From the NCBI GenBank assembly GCA_052258065.1, contig JBQQPY010000002.1, positions 992,001-1,056,000 on the forward strand: a DNA stretch of 64,000 bases, read 5' to 3'. Origin of the DNA: JBQQPY01 sp052258065 (GTDB lineage: Bacteria; Pseudomonadota; Gammaproteobacteria; Enterobacterales; Enterobacteriaceae). Both the position numbers and the translations under genes were made by a program. This document shows positions 41,074 to 50,926 of this stretch, one piece after another (the stretch's first letter is position 1; every line of letters starts with the position of its first letter). The notes under the pieces are model-generated. The model was not told where the DNA came from, ran no database searches, and saw only the letters and a list, made by a program, of their open reading frames with translations.

Positions 41074-43005
41074 TTAGCGATTGCCATATTGTTCCGACGT
41101 GGCATTGCCGGGATGTGGCGTGTGCGGTTCATCTACCGACGTAGGGGCGCGAGGCGTACCGTCGTCACCGATATCGCCGCTATTGTTCCAGCCCGCAGGC
41201 GGGCGGACCTCCTTTCGGCCCATAAGATCGCCTATCAGCGGCGCATCGATAGTCTCATATTTCATGAGTGCATCCTTCATTGCATGCAGGATATCCATAT
41301 TTTCTATCAGCAGCGCGCGGGCTCGGACATAGTTGCGCTCAATCAGCAACTTGACTTCCTGATCGATGATACGCGCTGTTTCATCAGACATATGCTTCGC
41401 CTTGGCTACCGAGCGTCCGAGGAACACCTCGCCCTCTTCCTCCGCATACAGCAGCGGACCTAGCTTCTCTGAGAAACCCCACTGGGTCACCATATTGCGG
41501 GCAATCGAGGTCGCTACTTTAATATCGTTAGACGCCCCGGTAGACACTTTTGCCGGACCGTAAATGATCTCTTCGGCCAGCCTGCCGCCGTATAAAGTAG
41601 AGATTTGGCTTTCTAGCTTTTGGCGACTGGCGCTGATAGTATCGCCTTCCGGCAAGAAGAAGGTCACCCCTAGGGCAAGACCCCGCGGGATAATTGTCAC
41701 TTTATGTACCGGATCATGCTCCGGCACCAAACGACCGATGATCGCATGGCCTGCCTCGTGATAAGCGGTAGACTCTTTTTGCGCTTCGGTCATCACCATG
41801 GAACGGCGCTCAGCGCCCATCATAATTTTATCCTTGGCCTTCTCGAATTCTACCATCGACACTGCACGTTTACTACTGCGAGCAGCGAATAGCGCAGCTT
41901 CGTTTACAAGGTTAGCCAAATCGGCACCCGAAAAGCCGGGCGTGCCGCGCGCAATAACCGACACATCCATATCGGGCGCCAGCGGAACACGGCGCATGTG
42001 AACTCCGAGAATCTGCTCGCGACCGCGGACATCGGGCAAACCCACTACCACCTGGCGGTCAAAACGACCTGGACGCAACAGCGCTGGGTCTAGCACGTCG
42101 GGACGGTTGGTCGCGGCAATGACAATAATGCCCTCATTTCCTTCAAAGCCATCCATCTCCACCAACATCTGGTTTAAGGTCTGTTCACGCTCGTCGTGAC
42201 CGCCGCCGAGCCCCGCGCCACGCTGACGCCCAACGGCATCAATTTCATCAATAAAAATGATGCACGGTGCCGCTTTTTTCTTTTTTGCCTGCTCAAACAT
42301 ATCGCGCACGCGGGAGGCGCCTACTCCGACAAACATTTCTACGAAATCAGAACCGGAGATGGTGAAGAATGGGACCTTGGCTTCCCCCGCAATGGCCTTG
42401 GCTAGCAGCGTTTTACCTGTTCCTGGCGGCCCCACCATCAGCACGCCTTTAGGGATCTTGCCGCCGAGTTTCTGGAAACGGCTTGGCTCGCGCAGATAAT
42501 CGACTAACTCGCTGACCTCTTCCTTCGCTTCATCGCAACCGGCAACATCGGCAAAGGTCGTTTTAATCTGGTCTTCTGTCAGCATCCGCGCCTTGCTTTT
42601 GCCGAATGACATGGCACCTTTACCTCCGCCGCCCTGCATTTGACGCATAAAAAATATCCAGACTCCAATCAGCAATAGCATCGGAAACCAGGAAATAAAG
42701 ATAGACGCTAGCAGGCTGGGCTCTTCCGGTGGCACGCCGATGACTTTGACGTTTTTAATCAAAAGGATATCGAGCAGCTTGGGATCGTTAACCGGAATAT
42801 AGGTAGTATAGCGGTTACTGTCTTTTTTAGTAACGGCAATTTCACGACCGTTAATACACGCTTCTCTAACCTGATCCTGATTTAATTCCGACATAAAGGT
42901 GGAGTAATCTACTTTACGGCTATTCGACTCGCTGGGCCCGAAACTCTGGAATACCGACATCAGCACAACTGCGATAACTAGCCAGAGAATCAGGTTTTTC
43001 GCCAT
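41074..43005 (-). CDS. ftsH: FtsH, membrane AAA+ zinc protease
   Basis: Degrades misassembled membrane proteins and short-lived regulators (in E. coli LpxC). I start at 43005 (MAKNLILWLVIAVVLM), the family start. Two membrane spans (about 5-22 and 98-118) flank a periplasmic domain. The AAA domain has GPPGTGKT, IIFIDEIDA and the second-region RPGRFDRQ. The zinc site is HEAGH near residue 416. The C-terminal tail is hydrophilic. About 643 residues, close to E. coli (644). Before the Walker B block the usual EQAKKAAPC reads EQAKKKKAAPC, an in-frame insertion of two Lys from an A-rich run. YccA, its modulator, is also kept. Confidence 0.97.
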   Translation of the reverse strand: MAKNLILWLVIAVVLMSVFQSFGPSESNSRKVDYSTFMSELNQDQVREACINGREIAVTKKDSNRYTTYIPVNDPKLLDILLIKNVKVIGVPPEEPSLLASIFISWFPMLLLIGVWIFFMRQMQGGGGKGAMSFGKSKARMLTEDQIKTTFADVAGCDEAKEEVSELVDYLREPSRFQKLGGKIPKGVLMVGPPGTGKTLLAKAIAGEAKVPFFTISGSDFVEMFVGVGASRVRDMFEQAKKKKAAPCIIFIDEIDAVGRQRGAGLGGGHDEREQTLNQMLVEMDGFEGNEGIIVIAATNRPDVLDPALLRPGRFDRQVVVGLPDVRGREQILGVHMRRVPLAPDMDVSVIARGTPGFSGADLANLVNEAALFAARSSKRAVSMVEFEKAKDKIMMGAERRSMVMTEAQKESTAYHEAGHAIIGRLVPEHDPVHKVTIIPRGLALGVTFFLPEGDTISASRQKLESQISTLYGGRLAEEIIYGPAKVSTGASNDIKVATSIARNMVTQWGFSEKLGPLLYAEEEGEVFLGRSVAKAKHMSDETARIIDQEVKLLIERNYVRARALLIENMDILHAMKDALMKYETIDAPLIGDLMGRKEVRPPAGWNNSGDIGDDGTPRAPTSVDEPHTPHPGNATSEQYGNR

Positions 43006-43060
43006 GTCACTCAAGTAACTAACCTCATATTACAACAGTATTAACAATTAGCGTAGGGTG

Positions 43061-43689
43061 CTATATTTTGCGCCCTGTCGCCACAATATAGACTTCTCGG
43101 GATCGGGCTCTGGAAGCATCTGGCTTACAGATTTTTACTTTCGTAAATAGGAGGAGTATTTTCTGCAGGTACTCATCAAAACCTTCTCCCTGAAAAACTT
43201 TAACCAGAAAATTGCCGCCCGATGCCAGCACATCCCGGCACATGTCCAGTGCTAGCTCCACGAGATACATGGATTTGGGAATATCGATTGCAGGGATTCC
43301 GCTAATATTCGGCGCCATGTCAGACAAAACCACCTGCACCTTCTCCTCGCCTACACGTTGCAGCAAGGCCTGCAGCACTAAGGGATGACTAAAATCCCCC
43401 CGCAGAAATTCGACGCCTACTATCGGATTCATCGGCAGGACATCACACGCAATGATACGCCCCTTACCGCCGATTTCCGTTGCGGCGTATTGCGACCAAC
43501 CGCCGGGCGAGGCACCCAGATCCACCACGCTGATTCCCGGGCGAAATAGCTTGTTGCTCTGCTGTATTTCATTAAGTTTAAACCAAGCACGGGAACGCAG
43601 TCCTTTTTTTGTGCCTGCTGAACATATTTATCGCTACAGTGCTCTTGCAGCCATCGGCTGCAGCTTGCAGAACGCTTTTTGCTTGCCAT
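43061..43689 (-). pseudogene. rlmE: RlmE (RrmJ/FtsJ), 23S rRNA U2552 methyltransferase, -1 frameshift at A7
   Basis: SAM-dependent 2'-O-methyltransferase that modifies U2552 of 23S rRNA late in 50S assembly. The start at 43689 gives MASKKRSASCSRWLQEHCSD, then KYVQQAQKK; there the frame breaks at an A7 run on the coding strand (plus-strand T run 43604-43610). One extra A gives QKKGLRSRAWFKLNEIQQS, and the rest is open: SAM motif VDLGASPGGWSQY, then SDMAPNISG and FLVKVFQGEGFDEYL with the catalytic Lys. The span of 629 nt implies one net -1 change in a 209-residue gene. Same kind of lesion as in the porin gene. It lies upstream of ftsH, as in E. coli. Confidence 0.94.
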
Positions 43690-44110
43690 CTTATTTTCCA
43701 ACTATCTTATAAAGAGTGCAGCAGTAGAAAGATTTAGACGCCCATGCATCGATATTGACGAGTACCGATTTGGCGATATGTATGAGATGGCGGTAGAATA
43801 TGCCGTTTTCAATCCCAACTTAAGTAAAAAACACAAATGAACACCTAATGATGCATACAGCCAAGCTATTCTCAAGATACTATATAGCATAATGAGTATT
43901 TTAATTCCGTTACCAAGCAGCGCACTATCGGTGCTTAAAACTCATAACGTGAGTTAAATCGATACTCAAATTCGGCCAAGTAACGAGGTGTATGTTGGCT
44001 TTAAATTGCATGCTAATTGCCTGTTATGGTGTTTTTTGATCCTCTTCAGGAGAAGATTCATTTAATTCAGTGTAGCTCAAATATGACCGACTAAAGCACA
44101 TTATCAAAAA
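43690..44110 (-). mobile_element. IS1595-family relic
   Basis: 43900-44110 matches the IS1595 C-terminal part on the minus strand. 43720-43880 contains a short stretch that is partly repeated at 44110-44200 (AGAACATGCCGCTTCAAT-like), of unknown origin. Confidence 0.45.
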
Positions 44111-44220
44111 TGAATATAAATAGGTAGAACATGCCGCTTCAATACCAAACTAAAAATACAAATGAATATTAATGATAAGCAAAACAGTATCTTAAAGGAC
44201 TTTTTCATTTTCTCAAGACT

Positions 44221-44437
44221 TTCGTGCACGCTGGGCAATAACAACTTCATGGAAAGCCTGCTCGCTGAAATTGAATAGGCTTCTTAACATCATGAGCTTA
44301 TCAAATTTGCTGCAGAGAAACGCGAGACTAAAGCGCTGAGCGCTAACGCCATCGCTCCCGAAAGCAGCACCAGAAGAGTACAACATTTTGGTGCTCTACC
44401 GGCGGGCTACAGAGCGGAAATTACGCTGCCCTGCTAA
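44221..44437 (+). pseudogene. yhbY: YhbY relic, ribosome-associated CRM-domain protein
   Basis: Plus-strand pieces read LGNNNFMESLLAEIE, then a stop and frame change, then HHELIKFAAEKRETKA. The end is a degraded copy of the family end. Divergent from rlmE and before greA, its E. coli position. Several lesions: a true pseudogene. Confidence 0.75.
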
Positions 44438-44576
44438 CATCATCGCCGATAGAGAAATGCACGATCTGATCTACAGAAAAGACTAATCGCGGTATTTTGC
44501 TTTTCTTTACAAAGCGATGGGCTCCATCGCAGGGGTGAAAAGCGGACGGAGACCGGTAGCGGCGCTGTCCGAATGC

Positions 44577-45053
44577 TTACAGATACTCCACCTTGAGAAT
44601 CTTGTACTCCACGTCGCCACCAGGTGTTTTAATGACTACGATATCTCCTTCTTTCTTTCCCACCAGGCCGCGCGCGATAGGAGAATTAATGGAAATTAGA
44701 TTTTGCTTAAAATCGGCCTCATCGTCGCCGACGATAAGATATTTTTGCTTCTCTTCGCTATCCAAGTTTTCCATGCTAACTGTGGCACCGAAAATAACCC
44801 GACTGCTCGGGGCCACCTTAGTCACATCGATCACCTGCGCATTAGACAGTTTGGCTTCAATTTCCTGGATTCGGCCTTCGCAAAAGCCCTGCTGCTCCCT
44901 CGCGGCATGATACTCGGCGTTTTCTTTTAAATCGCCGTGTTCGCGCGCCTCGGCTATAGACCGGATAATTTCGGGGCGACGGATGCTTTTAAGATATTTG
45001 AGTTTTTCCCGCAATTTTTCAGCGCCGCGCAGAGTCATCGGAATCTGGTTCAT
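44577..45053 (-). CDS. greA: GreA, transcript cleavage factor
   Basis: Enters the RNA polymerase secondary channel and rescues backtracked complexes. The 158 residues equal the E. coli length. The N-terminal coiled coil carries the acidic tip in REHGDLKENAEY. The C-terminal globular domain ends in TPGGDVEYKILKVEYL. The usual next gene dacB is gone and replaced by repeats. Confidence 0.96.
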   Translation of the reverse strand: MNQIPMTLRGAEKLREKLKYLKSIRRPEIIRSIAEAREHGDLKENAEYHAAREQQGFCEGRIQEIEAKLSNAQVIDVTKVAPSSRVIFGATVSMENLDSEEKQKYLIVGDDEADFKQNLISINSPIARGLVGKKEGDIVVIKTPGGDVEYKILKVEYL

Positions 45054-45169
45054 AATTATACCTCTATATAAATTTTCACATTCCGGAAGGAAATATAGTT
45101 GTTTTTAAATAATTTTGATTTGATCTTGTACTAATGTTTTATAGACTGCAATGGAGTTTTACTACCGAA

Positions 45170-45470
45170 TACTGATCGACCGTTATTCTGCACCTAAATC
45201 AAAAATAAAGAAAAAATCAGTGAAAATTAAAAATAAATAACATTATTTATTTATAATAAACTGAGGTTTATTACTTGTCTCGGACAGTAGTATAGTTACT
45301 TTTTGTTAAATTCAACTCAATCTTACACTAACTGTCACTCAGCATCTAATTTTTCTTCATCTTATCGAAAAGCAATAAAATATAAATAAATTCTTTAATT
45401 TTAAAAAAGATAGATAGTTAGACTATTTTATTATCTTAGAACAAGAGATCTTAAATCTGAGCCATGATCC
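45170..45470. repeat. MITE-like repeat pieces in two orientations
   Basis: 45180-45260 is one end in minus orientation (starting TTATTCTGCACCTAAATC). 45335-45465 is the other end in plus orientation (CAGCATCTAATTTTTC and the AAATCTGAG interior). Confidence 0.45.
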
Positions 45471-46400
45471 AATTCTTAATTTAGAACCAACATATCGATA
45501 CAATATGCTTTTAAGATCCTCACCAGAATAGAAATGGTAATTTTTCATTACAGCCCCTATACGTCCATTATACTCCCATAAAATCGCTTTACCATATCAT
45601 TCGTTTATGAGCACATGAGTGGACTAAGATGATGTTCTACATCAACCTCTTCACATAAGTGGTCAAATTTATTCTTCTAAATATCTAAGGGCTTTCGCAA
45701 TCCAGAAAGACAATCTGTAAATTTTTTACCATTGTCTGTAAGTATCTCATAAATAGCCATGGGATATGCTCAACTAAGATTCGTGCATTAGGCATCGTCT
45801 TAAGTTTGTAGAAAGGGATAAAACTCATCGAGTTACTGAATCTATGCCCACAAAAGATAAAATCTTGAGATTTTATTGAGTATTTGTAAAAGACGTTTCA
45901 CATTAATATGCCAGTAACCAAGCTTATAGATTTTAAGCCTTTTATTCTCTAGTTTTCGTGCTTTTAGTTGATTTCAAGCACACTCTCTAATCTATTCTTG
46001 AAAAACAGCACTCAAGGCAAGGTCAAGATACTGCGACGCTCAAGAATTCACGCACGACCGCCAACAGGTCGTTCAGAAGACAGAATAAGCGCCTTCTGCA
46101 GAGAAACGGCTACTACTTTCTGAGCGGTCGATATCGTCGTCTGTAAACGATGAGGAATATGACCATGATTATGAAAAAAATCTGGTTTTGCCATTTAGAA
46201 ACAGTTAGTTAAGAGATGCAATAACGCTTAACTAAGGCATATGCCTGGCTTGTTGCTTGCTTAAAGATCGGCTCTGATTTTAGGTATTGTAATTACCTTA
46301 CTATAAAGCCTAATTATGATGATATTTTCTCCTCAACTATATCCCTCAGTATCCATTTTTCCACGAAAAAACTGTGTGCCGGGAATCTATATAGCGATCT
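45470..46400 (-). mobile_element. IS481-family relic, near full length
   Basis: The minus strand retains TDNGKKFTD-like codons near 45710-45745, the KYLP-like segment near 45830-45900, the N-terminal region near 46010-46200 and the terminal block near 46275-46390. In place of dacB. Confidence 0.65.
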
Positions 46401-46955
46401 AAGGCTAAAAACAAACAAAAATATGATCTATCGTATTTTACGAAACTACGCTTACGCGCGGCAAAAACCGTTTTTAAAAAACAGAATTTTAAAGTAAATA
46501 CTAAAAAAGAAATATTAATTTACATCAGTCATTCCGCATCTGATTTTTCTTTTTTTAGAATTTTACGACACTCTAAGGCTCTAAACTTATTCCTGCTTTT
46601 ACAAGCCCATTCCTAAATGAATTTCACGATAGACGCTCAACATATACCATATTATACGTAAACTAGACACCTGAAATTCCTACGCCTCAAGTCGTACGGA
46701 GCCGGTTTTAATCTTTAGACTTACAGCGATGATGATGCCTTTTTTCATGCATGAGAATTACTAAAAAATAGACATAACAATCTTTAAGAGTAAGGCCTGC
46801 CACTATATTTTAGTTTTTTCTTGCGAGGCCGCCTTTAACCTTGAGGTATTTCAGACGCAGAAGCCTATTGCTAGGCACGAATATTTCCAGTTATATATTG
46901 AGTAGCTAATATTATAATATTAAGTAGCGTACTCTACACATTTCGTACATTTCAC
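46400..46955. other. Decayed stretch downstream of obgE
   Basis: 46410-46500 shares the CTATCGTATTTTA block with 53255-53320, and 46520-46560 has a MITE end (CATTCCGCATCTGATTTTTC). 46560-46955 shows nothing I can name. No dacB remains recognisable. Confidence 0.35.
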
Positions 46956-48019
46956 TTAAGAATGAGCCTGATAATCATCCCACATGAATTCTACTTTATC
47001 CGCCTGAGCTTCTAGCGCAACCTGCTTTTTAGCATTCGTCCTAATAAACGCCATCAAGTTCCAGCATAGCGCCTTTACGCCGTCGCGATTAGCAGCGGAA
47101 ATCAAATAATATTGAGTTTCGATAGTTTTAGCGCGCCCAGCAGCTTCCTTAGTATCAAGTAGATCCACTTTGTTGAAAACCAGCCAGCGTGGTTTAGCAG
47201 CCAACTTTTTACTGTAGCGTTGCAGCTCGGTTATGATAATGCGAGCGTTTTTAACCAGATCAGATTCTTCCAATGGTGCTAGATCGATGAGATGTAGCAA
47301 TACCTGGCAACGCTCTAAATGCTTCAGGAAACGAACACCCAAACCAGCGTTGTCGGCCGCGCCCTCAATTAATCCGGGAATATCCGCCACTACGAAGCTC
47401 TGTTCGTTATCCATGCGCACGACGCCAAGACTTGGCACTAGGGTGGTAAATGGATAATCTGCCACCTTCGGCTTGGCTGCCGATACCGCGCGGATAAAGC
47501 TAGACTTGCCGGCGTTAGGCAAGCCTAGCATGCCGATATCTGCCAATAGCATCAGTTCCAGCTGAATCTGGCGGATCTCGCCTTTAGTACCGTCGGTTTT
47601 TTGCCGAGGCGCCTGGTTGACAGATGATTTAAAACGCGTATTACCTAAGCCGCGCCTTCCCCCTTTAGCTACCATTAGCCGCTGCTCATGGCGAGTCATA
47701 TCGCCTATGATTTCGTTAGTGCCCAAACTTAGTACGCGGGTACCTAGCGGCACCTTAATGACGATATCTTTGCCGCGCTTGCCCGTACAATTGCGGCTTT
47801 GGCCGTTTTTCCCACGCTCGGCACAAAAATTTTTCTCAAAACGGTAATTAATAAGGGTATTTAGGTTTTCATCCGCTAGCAACCACACGTCGCCGCCGTC
47901 GCCACCGTCGCCGCCGTCGGGCCCGCCGCGGGGAATGTATTTTTCTCGGCGAAAGCTGACGCAGCCGTTGCCGCCGTCGCCCCCGCCGCCAAAATGGCTA
48001 CTTCATCAATAAACTTCAT
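46956..48019 (-). pseudogene. obgE: ObgE (CgtA), ribosome-associated GTPase, single -1 frameshift
   Basis: A GTPase acting in 50S assembly and stress response. The start at 48019 gives MKFIDEVAIL; at G5 (plus-strand C run 47980-47984) the frame breaks. One extra G gives the glycine-rich Obg domain AGDGGNGCVSFRREK-like reading, then YIPRGGPDGGDGGDGGDVW and the rest in frame to 46956. GTPase motifs are intact: GLPNAGKSS, ADIPGLIEGA, NKVD and ISA. The span of 1064 nt implies one net -1 change. The protein would be about 354 residues; the acidic C-terminal tail of E. coli ObgE (390) is missing after FMWDDYQAHS. Normally essential. Confidence 0.93.
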
Positions 48020-48054
48020 GACAACTCTCCATAAACTTATTTGCCGGATAGCTT

Positions 48055-48560
48055 GATAACGGCATACGAGGCCAAGCTATTCGGCCCGGGGCACTAGCGC
48101 TGACCGAAAAGCAGAACACATTGCGCTCGCTATCGCTATAACCGCGCTGCGACAGCCGACAAAGTTCAGCGACGGGAGCTAGGAAATACAGCCTAGAACA
48201 GCGCCAGAAAAATAAGGATAGACAGCGACGTCAGGGTAATAACGGCACTCACTTGCGCCGCCTGCTAGCATGCTATATATCACCAACGTATTCAGGCTAC
48301 AGAATAATAGAAAGGCTAACGCTACCCGCTGGTTAATTGCACAAGCATCAAAGGCTTTCCCACTCTCGCTAGCGCTAATTTATATGAAATATATAGCAAT
48401 AATAGAATTTGTTGCGACGTTAAGCGCTGCAGGAAGACTGTCTGCCTCACGCCATAGCTCACTCATATTATCGCGCTGCACCAGAGCTACTCAAAATATT
48501 TCTTCAGTGTTGGCGATCAGGCTGGTGAAAATCTTGCACAGACTGCAAAAATATCAGCAG
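48055..48560 (-). pseudogene. yhbE: YhbE relic, EamA-type permease
   Basis: In minus-strand frames I read ALAFLLFCSLNTLVIYSMLA and QAAQVSAVITLTSLSI, matching the C-terminal half of YhbE (FCGLNTLVGYGALAEA, AAQVSALITLTPL). Many stops. It stands between obgE and rpmA, the E. coli position. Confidence 0.7.
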
Positions 48561-48599
48561 ACTACCTACCTATGCGCATGATAGCGCGTATCAGATGCC

Positions 48600-48860
48600 T
48601 GATGCGCATGTATCCTTTCAGAATAACAACGCTGGCTAGCATCATTTTCATCGACGATAGCTGGCTGATAACTTATATCCAAAGGCCTGTTGATTGCCAC
48701 TGCAATTAAAATTAACCATCGCCAGCGAAAAATAGAAACAGCAACTTTATCTTGATCATCAAAAAATGGCACTAAACTACAGTGTAACAGTAACTCTACA
48801 CCTAAAGTAGGAATAAATACAAATTAATAAAAATAAAACTAATTAATTAAATTAAGAAAA
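48600..48860. other. Unrecognised stretch upstream of the yhbE relic
   Basis: Possibly the worn 5' part of yhbE; only the MITE end at 48795-48850 is recognisable. Confidence 0.3.
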
Positions 48861-49160
48861 TCTGGCTATGCGTAATTAGATCTAATCACATATTTTGCTC
48901 AACTAGTCTTAGCAGACTACATGGTATTGTTGGTACCTTTAATATCGCTACTAAGAAGTACGGTATCGGACGACGCCACATTATAATATCTACTAAATCG
49001 ATACTTAAACTTCGCTAAATAACAAGGCGTGTTTTCTCTATAAATTGCATAGTAAGTGCTTATTATCGCATTATAACAGTCTACAGCAGAGTATCTATTC
49101 ACTTTAAATGTCTATTTAAAAGGTGTCTATTTGCAATGTAATTTAAGCTTAGCTAGATAA
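48860..49160 (-). mobile_element. IS1595-family relic
   Basis: An open piece at 48917-49102 contains NAIISTYYAI and PCYLAKFKYRFSRYYNVAS, a slightly altered C-terminal ISXO2-like motif. Only the 3' third of the element is left. Confidence 0.65.
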
Positions 49161-49499
49161 GAGCTATATAACCAAATAATTAAATATATCAATTTTTTCT
49201 TAAAACTAGAATCATCAAGACTTGACGAAGCCGCTGAGGGATAAGAAAAATGAACTGGAAAACATGATGAAAGATACGAGAGCGTAGCAAAGCTGTGATG
49301 TAACAGTAAAATTAAAAAATAAAATTAATAAATAATTAATGCTGTTCTAAACAGCATCAAAAATACGATAAGGAAAGCTTACCTGCGCAATCCGCGGATT
49401 ACATCGGGCTCGTCGCTAGCCGAATTTAGTTATTTATTTAACTAATACAATGATTTAGCAGTATTGCTGCTGCGCTTTTGGTAGGCGGATTGAAGGTGA

Positions 49500-49740
49500 G
49501 CAGAATCCGATAAAGCTATTAAGGCTGGTCTTACATCACATATTAAATGACAGATGAAGACGTTTAATCTTGCTACGAACAAGATATTACTCTTCTGTAC
49601 GACATTCTTACTCTTAGTACAAAACACTTCCAATTGTGTTCTGTTTTCTAACGTGAGGATAATAATGTATTTTTTCTATTCCTTCATTTTTAAAACTCTG
49701 ATCATAGATACTGCATTCGCCCCTTTTAGGTGTTTATAAA
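49500..49740 (-). mobile_element. IS630-family relic (lineage A), internally deleted
   Basis: The two ends of the element (49510-49555 and 49560-49735) are joined with the middle missing, like 36.95-37.44 kb but on the minus strand. Confidence 0.45.
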
Positions 49741-49744
49741 AAAT

Positions 49745-49885
49745 TATAAAAATTATGAGATTTAATATGTCACGTTTTAAATTTATAAAATAGTTTAACT
49801 ATCTACATTTCTAAAAGAAAATAATTTATTTAAAATCTCCTACTTTCGATAAGATGAAAAATTCAGACGCCAAATGCAGAGTGTA
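49745..49885 (-). repeat. MITE-like repeat, partial
   Basis: Contains the ATGAGATTTAATATGTCACG interior and a GATAAGATGAAAAATTCAG end. Confidence 0.45.
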
Positions 49886-49982
49886 GGGCTAGATCTCGGC
49901 AAGGGCCTCATTCATAGCTATAAAAACGTATCTCTGCATATGTTAGTGATTAAAACAGGGACGATACTGATGTATATCTTGT

Positions 49983-50003
49983 GTGTTTTTTCATAAAAAA
50001 CAC
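49983..50003 (-). terminator. Probable terminator of rplU-rpmA
   Basis: GTGTTTTTT and AAAAAACAC make a perfect 9-bp stem with a 3-nt loop about 75 bp past the rpmA stop. AT-rich, so moderate support. Confidence 0.45.
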
Positions 50004-50078
50004 TAAAGGTAAAAAGCGGAGTAAAATAAGAGCAAAAAATAAATAAAAACCTTGCTTCTCTATTAGAGATCGTCAAAT

Positions 50079-50336
50079 TCATTCAGCAATAATACTAATA
50101 AATTTACGGCTCTTCGGGCCCTTTACTTCAAACTGGATTTTACCCGTTGTTAAAGCAAACAACGTATGGTCCTTGCCGCAGCCTACGTTAATTCCCGGAT
50201 GGAACTTAGTTCCACGCTGACGAACGATAATGCTTCCTGCATTTACCGTTTCGCCACCGAAGCGTTTAACGCCCAGGCGTTTACTTTCTGAGTCACGACC
50301 GTTGCGTGTCGAGCCGCCAGCTTTTTTATGTGCCAT
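50079..50336 (-). CDS. rpmA: RpmA, ribosomal protein L27
   Basis: 50S protein whose N-terminal tail reaches the peptidyl-transferase centre. 85 residues, as in E. coli, starting MAHKKAGGSTRNGRDSESKR, with GSIIVRQRGTKFHPG. It follows rplU by 15 bp in the standard operon. Confidence 0.97.
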   Translation of the reverse strand: MAHKKAGGSTRNGRDSESKRLGVKRFGGETVNAGSIIVRQRGTKFHPGINVGCGKDHTLFALTTGKIQFEVKGPKSRKFISIIAE

Positions 50337-50351
50337 GAATCTACTCTCCTC

Positions 50352-50669
50352 TTAACCGCTAATACCGGTAATTTTAACATCTGTAAACCACTGACGGTGG
50401 CCTTGATGCTTACGGAAGTGCTTACGACGATGGAATTTCACAATCATAAGTTTATCGCCGCGACCATGAGCTACAACTTGTGCCGTAATCTTGCCACCGT
50501 TTACGAAAGGATTACCTATCTGTATCTCCTCATCGCCGCCGTTAGAAATTATCATAACCTGATTAAATTCAACAGTTTCACCTTTTGCAATGTTTAGCTT
50601 TTCTAGGCGAATAGTCTGACCTTCGCTTACCCGGTGTTGTTTGCCACCACTGTGGAAAACTGCGTACAT
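50352..50669 (-). CDS. rplU: RplU, ribosomal protein L21
   Basis: 50S protein binding 23S rRNA. I start at 50669 (MYAVFHSGGKQHRVSEGQT), the family start; an upstream in-frame extension is not conserved. 105 residues (E. coli 103). The C-terminal FHRRKHFRKHQGHRQWFTD is the rRNA-binding signature. Divergent from ispB, about 260 bp apart, so both promoters lie between. Confidence 0.97.
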   Translation of the reverse strand: MYAVFHSGGKQHRVSEGQTIRLEKLNIAKGETVEFNQVMIISNGGDEEIQIGNPFVNGGKITAQVVAHGRGDKLMIVKFHRRKHFRKHQGHRQWFTDVKITGISG

Positions 50670-50926
50670 AAAAAACTCCGCTTTCTGCTCGCTCAATCTA
50701 TAATCATCTGAAGGTTGCTATAAATACTCACAATATTTTAGAGATTCTACGCAAAAATCTCACTAAAAACAAGTGCAGAATACATATAGATGGGGGTAGA
50801 AAATACAGTTTCTTTATCGCCATTTATCTCTTACGTTTTTCAAGTACAATCAGTAATACTCTTTCCGCCATCCGGTCCCGTATGCGGCATTAGATTTATG
50901 GTATACCTACAAACCGATTGAAAATA

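Noticed and set aside
47885..47940. GCC/GTC triplet repeat resembling a microsatellite
   Set aside because: On the minus strand it is the glycine- and aspartate-rich Obg domain of obgE, which is naturally repetitive.
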